A DNA stretch of 64,000 nt from Ancylobacter dichloromethanicus (lineage in GTDB: Bacteria > Pseudomonadota > Alphaproteobacteria > Rhizobiales > Xanthobacteraceae). Of this stretch, positions 16,664-24,584 are shown piece by piece (within the stretch, counting starts at the first letter, position 1; each line of letters opens with the position of its first letter). The notes below the pieces were generated by a model. It saw only the letters and a program-made list of their open reading frames with translations. It was not told the origin of the DNA and did no database searches. The stretch spans positions 113,353-177,352 of the forward strand of contig NZ_JAHBGC010000011.1 in NCBI RefSeq assembly GCF_018390645.1, read 5' to 3'. Position numbers and translations under genes: made by a program.

Positions 16664-17644
16664 ATGAAGAATTCGCCATCCACCGACGAACAGCTTGAGA
16701 TGCATCGCAAGATGGCCGTCGTGCGCCGGCTGGAGGAGCGGCTCGGCGAACTCCACAAGGCTGGCAAAACGCGCGGGCCGATCCACCGCTGCGACGGGCA
16801 GGAAGCCGTCGGCGTCGGCGCGACCGCGGTGCTGGGCGCCGGCGATTTCGTCACCAGCACCCATCGCGGCCATGCCCACTACATCGGCAAGGGCGTCGAC
16901 ATTCGCGGCGTGGCCGCCGAGATTCTCGGCCGCGCCACCGGCACCTGCGGCGGGCGCGCCGGCCACATGCTGATCGGTGACAGGGACAAGGGGATGATCG
17001 GCGGCAACGCCATCGTCGGCGGCTCCATCCCGGCCGCCACCGGCATGGCGCTGTCGATCCAGGTCCGCCGAACGGCCGATGTCGCCATGTGCTTCTTCGG
17101 CGACGGCGCCGCCCAGACCGGTATCTGCCATGAATCGATGAACATTGCCGGTCTGTGGAAGCTGCCCGTCATCTTCATCCTCGAGCACAACCAGTTCGGT
17201 CTCACCGTCCACCACAGCGTCCAGTCGCCGGTGGCGGATCTGAGCATTCGCGCCGCCGGCTATGCGATGCCGGCCGAGATTGTCGACGGCAACGACACGG
17301 TGGCGATGTACCGGGCCGCAGCGCGGGCGGTGGAGCGCGCCCGCCGCGGCGAGGGGCCGAGCCTGATCGAGGCCAAGACCTACCGCATGCAGGGCTTCTC
17401 CACCTCCGACATGGGCGGCTACCAGAGCGCGGCCGACCTTGCCGAATGGAGCCGGCGCGATCCCCTAGCGGTGAGCCGCCGGGCGCTTCTCGACGCGGTC
17501 GGGGCCGAACGCCTCGACGCGGTCGAGGCCGGGGCCGCCGGCGAGGTCGACGCCGCCGTCGAGGAGGCCCTCGCCGCCCCGCTGCCGAGCTTCGAGCTGT
17601 TCACCCGCAGCTCCCCCTATGCCACCGCGCCGGAGGCTGTCTGA
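16664..17644 (+). CDS. TPP-dependent 2-oxoacid/acetoin dehydrogenase E1 component, alpha subunit
   Basis: 326 aa. It binds thiamine diphosphate with the beta subunit and cleaves a 2-oxo acid or acetoin-like hydroxyketone, passing the acyl group to the lipoyl arm of E2. The TPP motif begins GDGAAQTG and ends EHNQFG about 28 residues later. The THRGHAHYIGKG and GRAGHMLIGD segments are those of acetoin-dehydrogenase/pyruvate-dehydrogenase alpha subunits; GGSIPAATGMA precedes the TPP motif. It starts the five-gene operon E1alpha-E1beta-E2-SDR-cyclophilin-like, behind an island operator. Exact substrate unknown: acetoin-type by similarity of the whole set. Confidence 0.9.
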   Translation: MKNSPSTDEQLEMHRKMAVVRRLEERLGELHKAGKTRGPIHRCDGQEAVGVGATAVLGAGDFVTSTHRGHAHYIGKGVDIRGVAAEILGRATGTCGGRAGHMLIGDRDKGMIGGNAIVGGSIPAATGMALSIQVRRTADVAMCFFGDGAAQTGICHESMNIAGLWKLPVIFILEHNQFGLTVHHSVQSPVADLSIRAAGYAMPAEIVDGNDTVAMYRAAARAVERARRGEGPSLIEAKTYRMQGFSTSDMGGYQSAADLAEWSRRDPLAVSRRALLDAVGAERLDAVEAGAAGEVDAAVEEALAAPLPSFELFTRSSPYATAPEAV

Positions 17645-17645
17645 C

Positions 17646-18620
17646 ATGGCGATGATGCGATATGCCGAGGCGCTGAACCGGGCGCTGCGCGAGGAAATGC
17701 AGCGCGATTCCAACGTCTTCCTGTTCGGCGAGGACATCGCCCGCTATGGCGGGGTGTTCAAGGTCACCAAGGGCCTGATGGAGGAATTCGGCGAAAGCCG
17801 GGTGCGCGACACGCCGATTTCCGAACAGACGCTGGCTGCGATGGCGGTGACCGCTTCCATGACCGGCACCCGCCCGGTGCTGGAGATCATGTATGCCGAT
17901 TTCATGCCGCTGGTGCTCGATGCGCTGATCAACCAGGCGTCGATCTACGAGTATCTCTGGCCGAACGTGACCATGCCTTTCGTGCTGCGCACCCAGGGCG
18001 GCGGCGGCGCGGGGGCGGGCGCCCAGCACTCCAAGAGCCTCGATTCCCTGGTTGCCCACATTCCCGGCATCAAGGTGGTGGCGCCGGTGACCCCCGCCGA
18101 CGCCAAGGGGCTGCTGAAATCGGCCATTCGCGACAGCCAGCCGGTGGTCTTCCTTGAACACAAGCTGCTCTACAATCTGCGCGACGAGGTGCCCGACGAC
18201 GCTGATTTCACCGTGCCGATCGGCAAGGCGAAGACGGTGCGCGAGGGGGCCGACATCTCCATCTTCGCCACCTCGCGCATGGTGCTGGAGAGCCAGAAGG
18301 CGGCTGAATTGCTGGCGCAGGACGGCATTTCCGCCGAGGTGATCGACCTGCGCACCCTGCGCCCGCTCGATCTCGACGCCATCACCGCCTCCATCGCCAA
18401 GACCCATCATGCGGTGGTGGTCAATGAGGGCTGGCGCTTCTGCGGCTATGCCGCCGAACTCTCCGCCACCATCATGGACTTCGCCTTCGACGACCTCGAT
18501 GCGCCGGTGGCGCGGGTGACCCTGCCGGACATGCCGGTGCCTTACAGCGAGCCGCTCGAACTCGCCGTCCTGCCGAACGCCGCGCGCATCGCCGATGCCG
18601 CCCGCGCCACGCTGAAATGA
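17646..18620 (+). CDS. TPP-dependent 2-oxoacid/acetoin dehydrogenase E1 component, beta subunit
   Basis: 324 aa, partner of the preceding alpha subunit. Start ATG at 17646 is one base after the alpha stop, so the two are translationally coupled. Typical beta-subunit segments are FLFGEDIARYGGVFKVTKGL, RDTPISEQT, EIMYADF, LRTQGGGGAGAGAQHSKSL with the active-site His, and VIDLRTLRPLD plus VVNEGWRFCGY in the C-terminal transketolase domain. The QHSKSL/GAGAQ form is that of AcoB and pyruvate dehydrogenase beta chains. Confidence 0.9.
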   Translation: MAMMRYAEALNRALREEMQRDSNVFLFGEDIARYGGVFKVTKGLMEEFGESRVRDTPISEQTLAAMAVTASMTGTRPVLEIMYADFMPLVLDALINQASIYEYLWPNVTMPFVLRTQGGGGAGAGAQHSKSLDSLVAHIPGIKVVAPVTPADAKGLLKSAIRDSQPVVFLEHKLLYNLRDEVPDDADFTVPIGKAKTVREGADISIFATSRMVLESQKAAELLAQDGISAEVIDLRTLRPLDLDAITASIAKTHHAVVVNEGWRFCGYAAELSATIMDFAFDDLDAPVARVTLPDMPVPYSEPLELAVLPNAARIADAARATLK

Positions 18621-18650
18621 GGGGGCGGTCTTGAAGGGGAGGATCTTGCC

Positions 18651-19931
18651 GTGACCGATATCACCGTCGTCGGTGCTGGCGGCGAATATATGGAATCCGT
18701 CGTCGTGGTGGCCTGGCACAAGAAGAAGGGCGAGAGCGTCAAGGCAGGCGAACTCGTCGTCACTGTGGAGACCGCCAAGGCGGCCACCGAGATCGAGGCC
18801 CCGGTCTCCGGCATTCTCAGCGACATCCGGGCGCAGATCGGCGAGGAGGTCGCCATCGGCACGGTGCTCGGCACCCTGAGCGAGGACGGCGCGGACACGG
18901 CGGCCCCGGCGGTGAGCGCTGCGCAGACCGCTCCTCCTGCCGCTCCCCCTGCTGCGGTGCCCGCTGAGGCGTACGTCGCCGCGGCGGGGGGGGAGCGGAT
19001 CAACGCGTCCCCGCTTGCCCGCCGCGTCGCGGCCAGCCGGGGCATCGACCTCGCCGGCCTTGTCGCTTCGAGCCCCTCAGGCCGGATCAAGCTGCGCGAC
19101 GTCGACGCCGTCGTCGCTGTGCCTGCCGAGAGGCCAGTAGCCGGCACGACCGCGAGCGCCTCCGTGAGCGCCGGCGTCAGCCTCACCCGCCGCGGCAGCG
19201 GGGAGGGCACGCCGTTCGTGTTCCTGCACGGCTTCGGCGCCGACAGCTTTTCCTGGCAGCCCTTGCTGGCGACCCTTGGCGTCGAGGTTCCCGCCGTGCT
19301 GGTGGACCTGCCCGGTCACGGCCGTTCGCCGGCGATGGACGGGGCGGGCAGTCTGGAGGGCCTCGCCTTTGCGGTGGCGCGGGCACTCGCCGGGGCGGGC
19401 ATCGAGCAATGCCATCTCGTCGGTCATTCCCTCGGCGGGGCGGTTGCCATCGCCCTGGCGGAGGCGGGCCGGCTGGCCCCGCTTTCGCTCACCCTGATCG
19501 CGCCGGCGGGCCTCGGCCCCGACATCGACGGTGACTTCATCAGCGGCTTCTGCCGTGCCACGCGGGCGGAAAGCCTCAAGCCGTGGCTGCTGCGCCTCTT
19601 CGCCGACCCGACCATCGTGACCCCCGGTTATGTGCAGGCCGCGCTGAACGGGCGCGGCGACGCGCTTCGGCAGGCGCAGGCGGCTCTGGCCGGCCGCATC
19701 TTCCCGGACGGCACGCAGGCGGTGGAGATGCGCTGCGCCCTGCGCCGGGTCGCGGTGCCGCAGAAGATCATCTGGGGCGAAGGCGATCGCATCATTCCGA
19801 TGCGCCATGCTCTCGGCACCGGCCCGCAGGCGGGAATCCACCTGCTTCCGAATGTCGGGCACATGCCCCATGTCGAAGCTGCCGCGACGGTCGCGCGGCT
19901 GGTCCTACAGAACGCCCGCAGCGCGGGGTGA
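18651..19931 (+). CDS. Lipoyl/E3-binding/alpha-beta-hydrolase fusion, AcoC-like E2
   Basis: 426 aa. Residues about 1-78 are a lipoyl domain with Lys43 in ETAKAATEIEAP. After an Ala/Pro-rich linker, residues about 115-155 form a peripheral-subunit-binding domain (ASPLARRVAASRGIDLAGL). The rest (about 175-426) is not the usual chloramphenicol-acetyltransferase-type E2 catalytic domain but an alpha/beta hydrolase: HGFGADSFSW oxyanion segment, nucleophile in GHSLGG, and the likely His in NVGHMPHVE. This architecture is that of acetoin dehydrogenase AcoC. GTG 18651 is preceded by GGGGAGGATC. No E3 (dihydrolipoamide dehydrogenase) gene is in the window, so a shared E3 must serve the complex. Confidence 0.88.
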   Translation: MTDITVVGAGGEYMESVVVVAWHKKKGESVKAGELVVTVETAKAATEIEAPVSGILSDIRAQIGEEVAIGTVLGTLSEDGADTAAPAVSAAQTAPPAAPPAAVPAEAYVAAAGGERINASPLARRVAASRGIDLAGLVASSPSGRIKLRDVDAVVAVPAERPVAGTTASASVSAGVSLTRRGSGEGTPFVFLHGFGADSFSWQPLLATLGVEVPAVLVDLPGHGRSPAMDGAGSLEGLAFAVARALAGAGIEQCHLVGHSLGGAVAIALAEAGRLAPLSLTLIAPAGLGPDIDGDFISGFCRATRAESLKPWLLRLFADPTIVTPGYVQAALNGRGDALRQAQAALAGRIFPDGTQAVEMRCALRRVAVPQKIIWGEGDRIIPMRHALGTGPQAGIHLLPNVGHMPHVEAAATVARLVLQNARSAG

Positions 19932-19948
19932 AGCCGAGCGGAGGCGAC

Positions 19949-20662
19949 ATGCGAGCGACAGCGATTGTGACCGGCGCGACCGGCGGCATCGGCCGCGTCA
20001 TCGTCGCGCGGCTCTGCGAGGCCGGCTATGACACGCTCGCCCTCGGCACCAATGCGGGCACCCTCGCCGAGCTTGCCGCCCGCACCGGCTGCCGCACCCG
20101 CACGCTCGACATCTGCGATGCGGCGGCGACCCTCGCGGCGCTGTCCGTGGAAAAAGCCGACGTGCTGGTCCATGGCGCCGGCCTGCTCGGCCCGCAGCTT
20201 GCGCTGCACGAGACCCCGATCGAGGTCGCCGAGAAGCTGGTCGTCACCAACATTCTCGGCACCGTCAACGTGCTGCGCGCCGTGGTGCCGGCGATGAAGG
20301 CGGCCGATGCCGGCACCATCGTGCTGCTGGGCTCGATCTGCGGCACGGTTGCCGGCACCGGCCCGGCGCTGTACAGCGCCACCAAGGCGGCGATGCACGC
20401 GATGTCCGCCAATCTGCGGGTGGATCTGCGCGACAACCACATCCGCGTCAGCGAGATTCTGCTCGGCCGGGTGCGGACCGGCATCCATGAACAGCTGGGC
20501 GCGGACGCGGAGTTCTACGACGGCTATCAATGTCTTGAGCCGGACAATGTCGCCGCGACCATCCTGCACATTCTGGACAGCCCGGCGGGCGTCGACCTCA
20601 GCACCATCGAGATGATGCCGACCCGGCAGGTCGTCGGCGGCGCGCATTTCTCCAAGGGGTAA
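19949..20662 (+). CDS. Short-chain dehydrogenase/reductase (paralogue of 13632-14384)
   Basis: 237-aa SDR. IVTGATGGIGRVI at residues about 6-18 is the cofactor motif; HGAG replaces the usual NAG/NNAG; catalytic Ser is in LLGSICG and YSATKAAMH supplies Tyr and Lys. The C-terminal IEMMPTRQVVGG matches the end of the island's first SDR. ATG 19949 has GGAGG upstream and lies 17 bp after the E2 gene, so it belongs to the dehydrogenase operon and may make or use the hydroxy-ketone substrate of the complex. Confidence 0.86.
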   Translation: MRATAIVTGATGGIGRVIVARLCEAGYDTLALGTNAGTLAELAARTGCRTRTLDICDAAATLAALSVEKADVLVHGAGLLGPQLALHETPIEVAEKLVVTNILGTVNVLRAVVPAMKAADAGTIVLLGSICGTVAGTGPALYSATKAAMHAMSANLRVDLRDNHIRVSEILLGRVRTGIHEQLGADAEFYDGYQCLEPDNVAATILHILDSPAGVDLSTIEMMPTRQVVGGAHFSKG

Positions 20663-20668
20663 TTTCAC

Positions 20669-21553
20669 ATGTCTTCGCTCTATTTCACCCTCGACGGGGT
20701 CGCGCACGAGATCGAGCTCTATCCCGAGTTCGCACCGGTGACGATCGGCAAGGTCATCGCCCATCTGCCGGCCACGCTCGACATCCACTGCGCCAAGATC
20801 GCCGGCCAGCACATCTTCTGGCACGCGCCTGTCGTGGCCGACATCGAGAAGCCGGCCGATATCCTCACCCTGCCGGCCGGCACCTTCCTCTATTGGCCGG
20901 AACGCCAGTTCCTGGAGCTGATCTATGGCGATCTGCAGGCTGAGAAAGCGCAGGTGTCGGTGCTCGGCCGGCTCACCGGCGATATCGGCTGGCTGAAGGC
21001 TTACGGCCGCCGCGTGGTCGAAAACCATGGCCAGCAGCCGCTCCGCGCCGAACTCACCGCCGACGCGGCGGCGCTGGCGCTGGCCTTGCCGGAAAAGCCC
21101 TTCGCCTCGCCCGGGCTGAACGCATTGCGCACGGCGCGCAAGGCGATGTGGCAGGCGCCGCCGGAGGAGATTCTCGGGCTGCTGCGCCGGCAGGGCATGA
21201 TGATCCCCTACGGCCCGCTTGCCATGGCGGAAGGCGAGTTGCGCAAGCTGCACGAGCTGATCTGGCGCCTGCGCAGCCCGGCTTGCGGCATCGGCCCGGG
21301 CGAGCGCGCCGGCGTGCTGGCCTTCCTCATCGATGCCTTCAACGCCCGGATCGACGGATTCTGCGCCCTGCACGCCATCGGCAAGGTGCTCGACGACGCC
21401 AAGGCGCTGCTCGGCGAGGAGGATATCGACGATCTGATCGAGGAACTGGTGCTGTTCACCGGCCGCGCAGCCGCCTGGCTCGACACCTTCATTCCCTGGA
21501 ACGCCCTCAACGAGGCGACCCTTGCGGCGCTTGCCCGGCAGGATCTGCGCTGA
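20669..21553 (+). CDS. Cyclophilin-like (DUF3830-type) domain fused to an unknown helical domain
   Basis: 294 aa. Residues 1-115 resemble the small cyclophilin-like domain of DUF3830 and relatives: PEFAPVTIGKVIAHLP, then IEKPADILTLPAGTFLYWPE and VLGRLTGDI. Such proteins are often next to racemase, amidase or transporter genes but have no proven reaction. The remaining 180 residues are mostly helical (IPYGPLAMAEGELRKLHELI, LIEELVLFTGRAAAWLDTFI) and match nothing I recognise. Last gene of the operon, 6 bp after the SDR, followed by a strong terminator. Confidence 0.7.
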   Translation: MSSLYFTLDGVAHEIELYPEFAPVTIGKVIAHLPATLDIHCAKIAGQHIFWHAPVVADIEKPADILTLPAGTFLYWPERQFLELIYGDLQAEKAQVSVLGRLTGDIGWLKAYGRRVVENHGQQPLRAELTADAAALALALPEKPFASPGLNALRTARKAMWQAPPEEILGLLRRQGMMIPYGPLAMAEGELRKLHELIWRLRSPACGIGPGERAGVLAFLIDAFNARIDGFCALHAIGKVLDDAKALLGEEDIDDLIEELVLFTGRAAAWLDTFIPWNALNEATLAALARQDLR

Positions 21554-21576
21554 GCCCACGCGCTCCTGCGGGCGAG

Positions 21577-21610
21577 AACGGGCGCTTCCCTATGGGAGGC
21601 GCCCGTTTTC
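21577..21610. terminator. Bidirectional intrinsic terminator
   Basis: A 14-bp stem (one G-T pair) starts AACGGGCGC at 21577 and closes at 21607 with loop TAT, followed by TTTTC on the plus strand. It separates the convergent ends of the dehydrogenase operon and the Rid/SDR operon. Confidence 0.8.
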
Positions 21611-21626
21611 AATTCGTGGCGCGCGG

Positions 21627-22151
21627 TCAGGTGAGGCCGAAATAGAGGCGCTCGATGCGGTTGAGCACAAGCGAGGGCTCCTCGGCATAGTCGCGCAGCT
21701 TCGGTTCGCTGCCGGCGATCTCCACGAAGAGCCGCCACTTGCCGTCCGAGGTGTTCAGTCCGCAGGCCGGGAACATCATATGGTGGTGCCAGCCGGTGCC
21801 GGCCTTGGCCGCCGCCTCGATGGTCGCCAGCAGCGCCTCGTCCTCGTCGGAGAGGCCGGCGCCGGCCTTCTTCTCGGCCAGCGCGTCGACGCCATGCAGC
21901 AGCGGCAGCAACTGCTTGTTCACCGCCGTCGGCCTGTCGTCATAATAGGCGCAGAGCGCCCGCTTCGCGTCCGTCAGCTCCAGCAGGAAGGTGTAGGCAC
22001 CGGGCTTCGGGCTGAAGGTGCAGCCGGGCGCCAGCACGTGAAAGTGCCAGGCCTGCCCGCTCTCATGGGCGGCGGTCGCCGCGGCGACGATGCCGGCCTC
22101 GTCGACGACCTCGAAACGCAAAGGCAGGCCCGAATGGCAGGACTGACACAT
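21627..22151 (-). CDS. Protein of unknown family with duplicated WHxH...PxC motif (paralogue of 7650-8192)
   Basis: 174 aa. It shows the same layout as the 180-aa protein at 7.65 kb: W35-H36-F-H38...C44 (WHFHVLAPGCTFSP) and W121-H122-H123-H124...C130 (WHHHMMFPACGLN), with LLHGVDAL between, matching MLHGDDIL of the paralogue, and R-IERLYF at the end matching REIEVLYF. The N-terminus adds CQSC. The conserved His/Cys positions point to a metal site in each half. It is the last gene of a minus-strand operon after an SDR and a Rid protein. No known family or function; clearly a member of this island's own gene set. Confidence 0.8.
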   Translation of the reverse strand: MCQSCHSGLPLRFEVVDEAGIVAAATAAHESGQAWHFHVLAPGCTFSPKPGAYTFLLELTDAKRALCAYYDDRPTAVNKQLLPLLHGVDALAEKKAGAGLSDEDEALLATIEAAAKAGTGWHHHMMFPACGLNTSDGKWRLFVEIAGSEPKLRDYAEEPSLVLNRIERLYFGLT

Positions 22152-22178
22152 GATCCGTCTCCGTCCGTTCCCAGCCGA

Positions 22179-22568
22179 TCACTCGCAGCCGATCACGGCG
22201 GTCGCCGCGATCTCGACCAGCACGCCCGGGACCGGAAAGGCCACCACCAGCGCGGCGTTGGTCGGCAGCACGTCCTTGAAGATCACGCCGAGTTCCGGGC
22301 CGACCTCCTTGAAGATCTCCGGCGCCGACACATAGGTGGTGATCTGCACGATGTCCTTCAGCGATCCCCCGGCGGCCGCCAGCGGAAGCTCGAAATTCTT
22401 GATGATCTGGCGCACCTGGCCGACCGCATCCTCGGGCATCTTCCCGGCGGCATAGTCCATGCCGATGGTGCCGGAAATATACAGCGTGTCGCCGGCCTTC
22501 ACGGCGCGGGAATAGCCGTAAAGCTGCTCGAATTGCGAGCCGGAGGAGATGTTCTGACGCTTTACCAT
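22179..22568 (-). CDS. Rid-family protein (YjgF/YER057c/UK114), catalytic Arg absent
   Basis: 129 aa, single-domain Rid protein expected to form trimers. Active RidA enzymes hydrolyse enamine/imine intermediates and need an Arg in a P-x-R-(S/T) segment before the last strands. Here the segment is LPTNAALVVAFPVPGVLVEI, with Asn where the Arg should be, so it fits the Rid4-7 type groups without proven imine deaminase activity. GDTLYISGTIG and EDAVGQVRQIIKNFE are typical family segments. ATG 22568 follows GGAGA. Its operon holds an SDR upstream and the His/Cys protein downstream. Confidence 0.87.
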   Translation of the reverse strand: MVKRQNISSGSQFEQLYGYSRAVKAGDTLYISGTIGMDYAAGKMPEDAVGQVRQIIKNFELPLAAAGGSLKDIVQITTYVSAPEIFKEVGPELGVIFKDVLPTNAALVVAFPVPGVLVEIAATAVIGCE

Positions 22569-22631
22569 TTGGGGTTCTCCATGGAGAAGGTGGCCCTCAG
22601 GCGAGGACCCGTGGAAGAATTTGCCGAACGA

Positions 22632-23414
22632 TCAGACGGCCGCGCTGGGTGCCGTTAGGAAGCCATTGGCGAGCCAGCCGCCATCGACCCCGAGGTGATG
22701 GCCGGTGGTCATGCGCGCCTCGTCGCTGACGAGGAACCCGCAGGCGGCGGCGATCTCCTCCGGCTCGGCGATGCGGCGCAGCGGCGTGCGGCGCGAGACG
22801 GCGTCGACATCGTAGATGCCGCGGTCGATCAGGTCCTGAACCATGGGGGTGCGGGTGCCGGTGGGCGCCACGCTGTTGACCCGGATGCCGAGCGGGCCCC
22901 ATTCCACCGCCAGTGAGTTGGTGAGATTGACCACGCCCCCCTTGGACGCACAATAGGCGGTGCGGTTGGGGGCGCCCTGGAAACCGTAGACGGAGCTTAT
23001 GTTGACGATGGAACCGCTTCCGGCCCTGGCCATGTGGCGCGCCGCGGCCTGGCAGACAATCCAGGTGCCGACGAGGTTGACGTCGAGTACTTTACGGAAG
23101 GTGTCGGTTCGCGCTTCCAGCGCCGGTTCGACCACCACCACGCCGGCCGAGTTCACCACCGCGTCGATGCCGCCGAACGCCGCCGCCATCTCGTCGGCCG
23201 CGGCGGCCATCGCCACCTCGTCGGTGACGGAGGCGGCACGGCTCAAGGCCTCGGTTCCCCCCGGCAGGCCGGCAAGGCCGGCGGCGAGAGCCTCAGCGTC
23301 GCTATCAATCAGATAGAGACGGGCGCCCTCGCCGGCGAAGAAGCGGGCCGTCGCCGCGCCGATGCCGTTCCCGGCTCCGGTGATCAACACCCGCCGGCCT
23401 TTGTGACGCTGCAT
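22632..23414 (-). CDS. Short-chain dehydrogenase/reductase
   Basis: 260-aa classical SDR: VLITGAGNGIGAATARFFAG near residue 9, NSAG near 88, catalytic Ser in NISSVYG, YCASKGGVV for Tyr/Lys, and the end LGVDGGWLANGF typical of 3-oxoacyl/sugar-alcohol SDRs. I chose ATG 23414, preceded by GGAGG with ideal spacing, over upstream in-frame starts that run through the operator. It heads the operon SDR-Rid-His/Cys protein and is divergent from the ABC importer. Confidence 0.88.
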   Translation of the reverse strand: MQRHKGRRVLITGAGNGIGAATARFFAGEGARLYLIDSDAEALAAGLAGLPGGTEALSRAASVTDEVAMAAAADEMAAAFGGIDAVVNSAGVVVVEPALEARTDTFRKVLDVNLVGTWIVCQAAARHMARAGSGSIVNISSVYGFQGAPNRTAYCASKGGVVNLTNSLAVEWGPLGIRVNSVAPTGTRTPMVQDLIDRGIYDVDAVSRRTPLRRIAEPEEIAAACGFLVSDEARMTTGHHLGVDGGWLANGFLTAPSAAV

Positions 23415-23428
23415 GTCTGGATCCTCCA

Positions 23429-23444
23429 TGATTATATAACAAAT
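23429..23444. promoter_or_regulatory. Island operator upstream of the SDR/Rid operon
   Basis: TAACAAAT (23437-23444) is a perfect half-site; on the minus strand it reads ATTTGTTATATAAT and includes a perfect -10 (TATAAT). The other half is degenerate. This -10 leaves only about 16 bases before the start codon, so the true promoter may lie further upstream. Confidence 0.5.
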
Positions 23445-23603
23445 TACATAAGTGCCGATGGAGGCAAGGGCAAACCGAGACATTCCCCGGCGGCGCCCGG
23501 CCGAAGGGAACGTGTGTTGACGCAATGAAGTTCATTATATTTCATATTTATCAAATGGTTAGATGGATGTTTCCGAAGTGCCGTCTTGTCGCCAAATCTC
23601 TGT

Positions 23604-23640
23604 TTGACAGGGCGCGTAAGATTTATACGATATAACAAAA
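23604..23640 (+). promoter_or_regulatory. Promoter of the ABC importer with overlapping island operator
   Basis: TTGACA (23604-23609) and TACGAT (23626-23631) are 16 bp apart. The operator copy ATACGATATAACAAAA occupies 23625-23640, on the -10 and the start site, the clearest case of the motif being placed to repress. The rest of the 302-bp divergent gap is AT-rich and shows no gene. Confidence 0.65.
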
Positions 23641-23715
23641 AGAGCATCGAAACCTGATCGTCCGCCTGCAACGGACATCACGCGCGCATTTCGGCATCCA
23701 CAAAGGGGAACACAA

Positions 23716-24567
23716 ATGACTTTAGCTCGCGTTTGGAAGAAGTTTGCACGGCTCGGCACGCGTGGCATCGGCGCGGCCGCCCTCGGCCTGGCCATCGTCG
23801 CCGGGCTGCAGGCGGCGCCCGCCCATGCCAATGGCTACTGGTCGGAGGTGCAGAAGCGCGGCGTGCTGCGCTGCGCCTCGGCGATCTCCCCGCCCTATGT
23901 CATGAAGGACCTGAAGACCGGCGAGTATGGCGGCGCCTATCTCGACCTGTGCAAGCAGTTCGCCGACGTGCTCAAGGTGAAGGTCGAGTTTGTCGATACC
24001 ACCTGGGACAACATCGTCGCCGGCCTGCAGGCGGGCAAGTGGGACATGTCCCCGGCGCTGAACCGGACCCCGGCCCGCGCCCTCGTCATCAACTACAGCG
24101 GCATCGCCGGCTATGACGAGATGAACTTCGCCTATCTGCTGGCGAGCGAGAAGACCAAGAACCCGGCCGCCGATCTCTCGACCTTCGATGTGCCCGGCAT
24201 GCGCATCGGCGTCATGTCCGGCTCGGCGCAGGACCACAAGGTCACCGAGCGCTTCAAGAAGGCGCAGATCGTTCGCTTGCCGGACGCCAACGGCCTCAAC
24301 CTCGCGCTGCTCTCCGGCCGCGTCGACGTCGCTGGCGCCGACTCGACCACCAACCTGCTGCTGCAGACCGCCAATTCGGACAAGGTCGGTCTTCTCGAGG
24401 CCCACCCCGCGCTGATGAAGCAGGGCATCTCCTTCGGCCTGCCGCCGCAGTTGACCTATCATGACATCCAGGTGCTCAACATCTTCCTGGAAGAGAAGGT
24501 GTCGCTCGGTGTCGTCGACGAATCGCTGAAGCACTGGAGCGAAGTGTATCTCGCCGGCGCGAAGTGA
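23716..24567 (+). CDS. ABC transporter substrate-binding protein, polar amino-acid type
   Basis: 283-aa periplasmic solute-binding protein (SBP_bac_3 type). A long signal peptide with Lys/Arg start and hydrophobic core (AAALGLAIVAGLQAAPAHA) is cleaved after AHA near residue 37. The mature part has GVLRCASAISPPYVMKDLKT, the usual beginning of amino-acid binders, and VDTTWDNIVAGLQAGKWDM. ATG 23716 is preceded by AGGGGAA. It opens the importer operon and should define the compound that the island degrades; the ligand cannot be read from sequence. Confidence 0.9.
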   Translation: MTLARVWKKFARLGTRGIGAAALGLAIVAGLQAAPAHANGYWSEVQKRGVLRCASAISPPYVMKDLKTGEYGGAYLDLCKQFADVLKVKVEFVDTTWDNIVAGLQAGKWDMSPALNRTPARALVINYSGIAGYDEMNFAYLLASEKTKNPAADLSTFDVPGMRIGVMSGSAQDHKVTERFKKAQIVRLPDANGLNLALLSGRVDVAGADSTTNLLLQTANSDKVGLLEAHPALMKQGISFGLPPQLTYHDIQVLNIFLEEKVSLGVVDESLKHWSEVYLAGAK

Positions 24568-24584
24568 ACTGAAGTGCTTTTGGA

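Noticed and set aside
23517..23545. TTGACG with TATATT-like sequence as a second promoter of the ABC operon
   Set aside because: Spacing is 14 or 20 bp, neither suitable; the TTGACA-16-TACGAT promoter downstream is much better.
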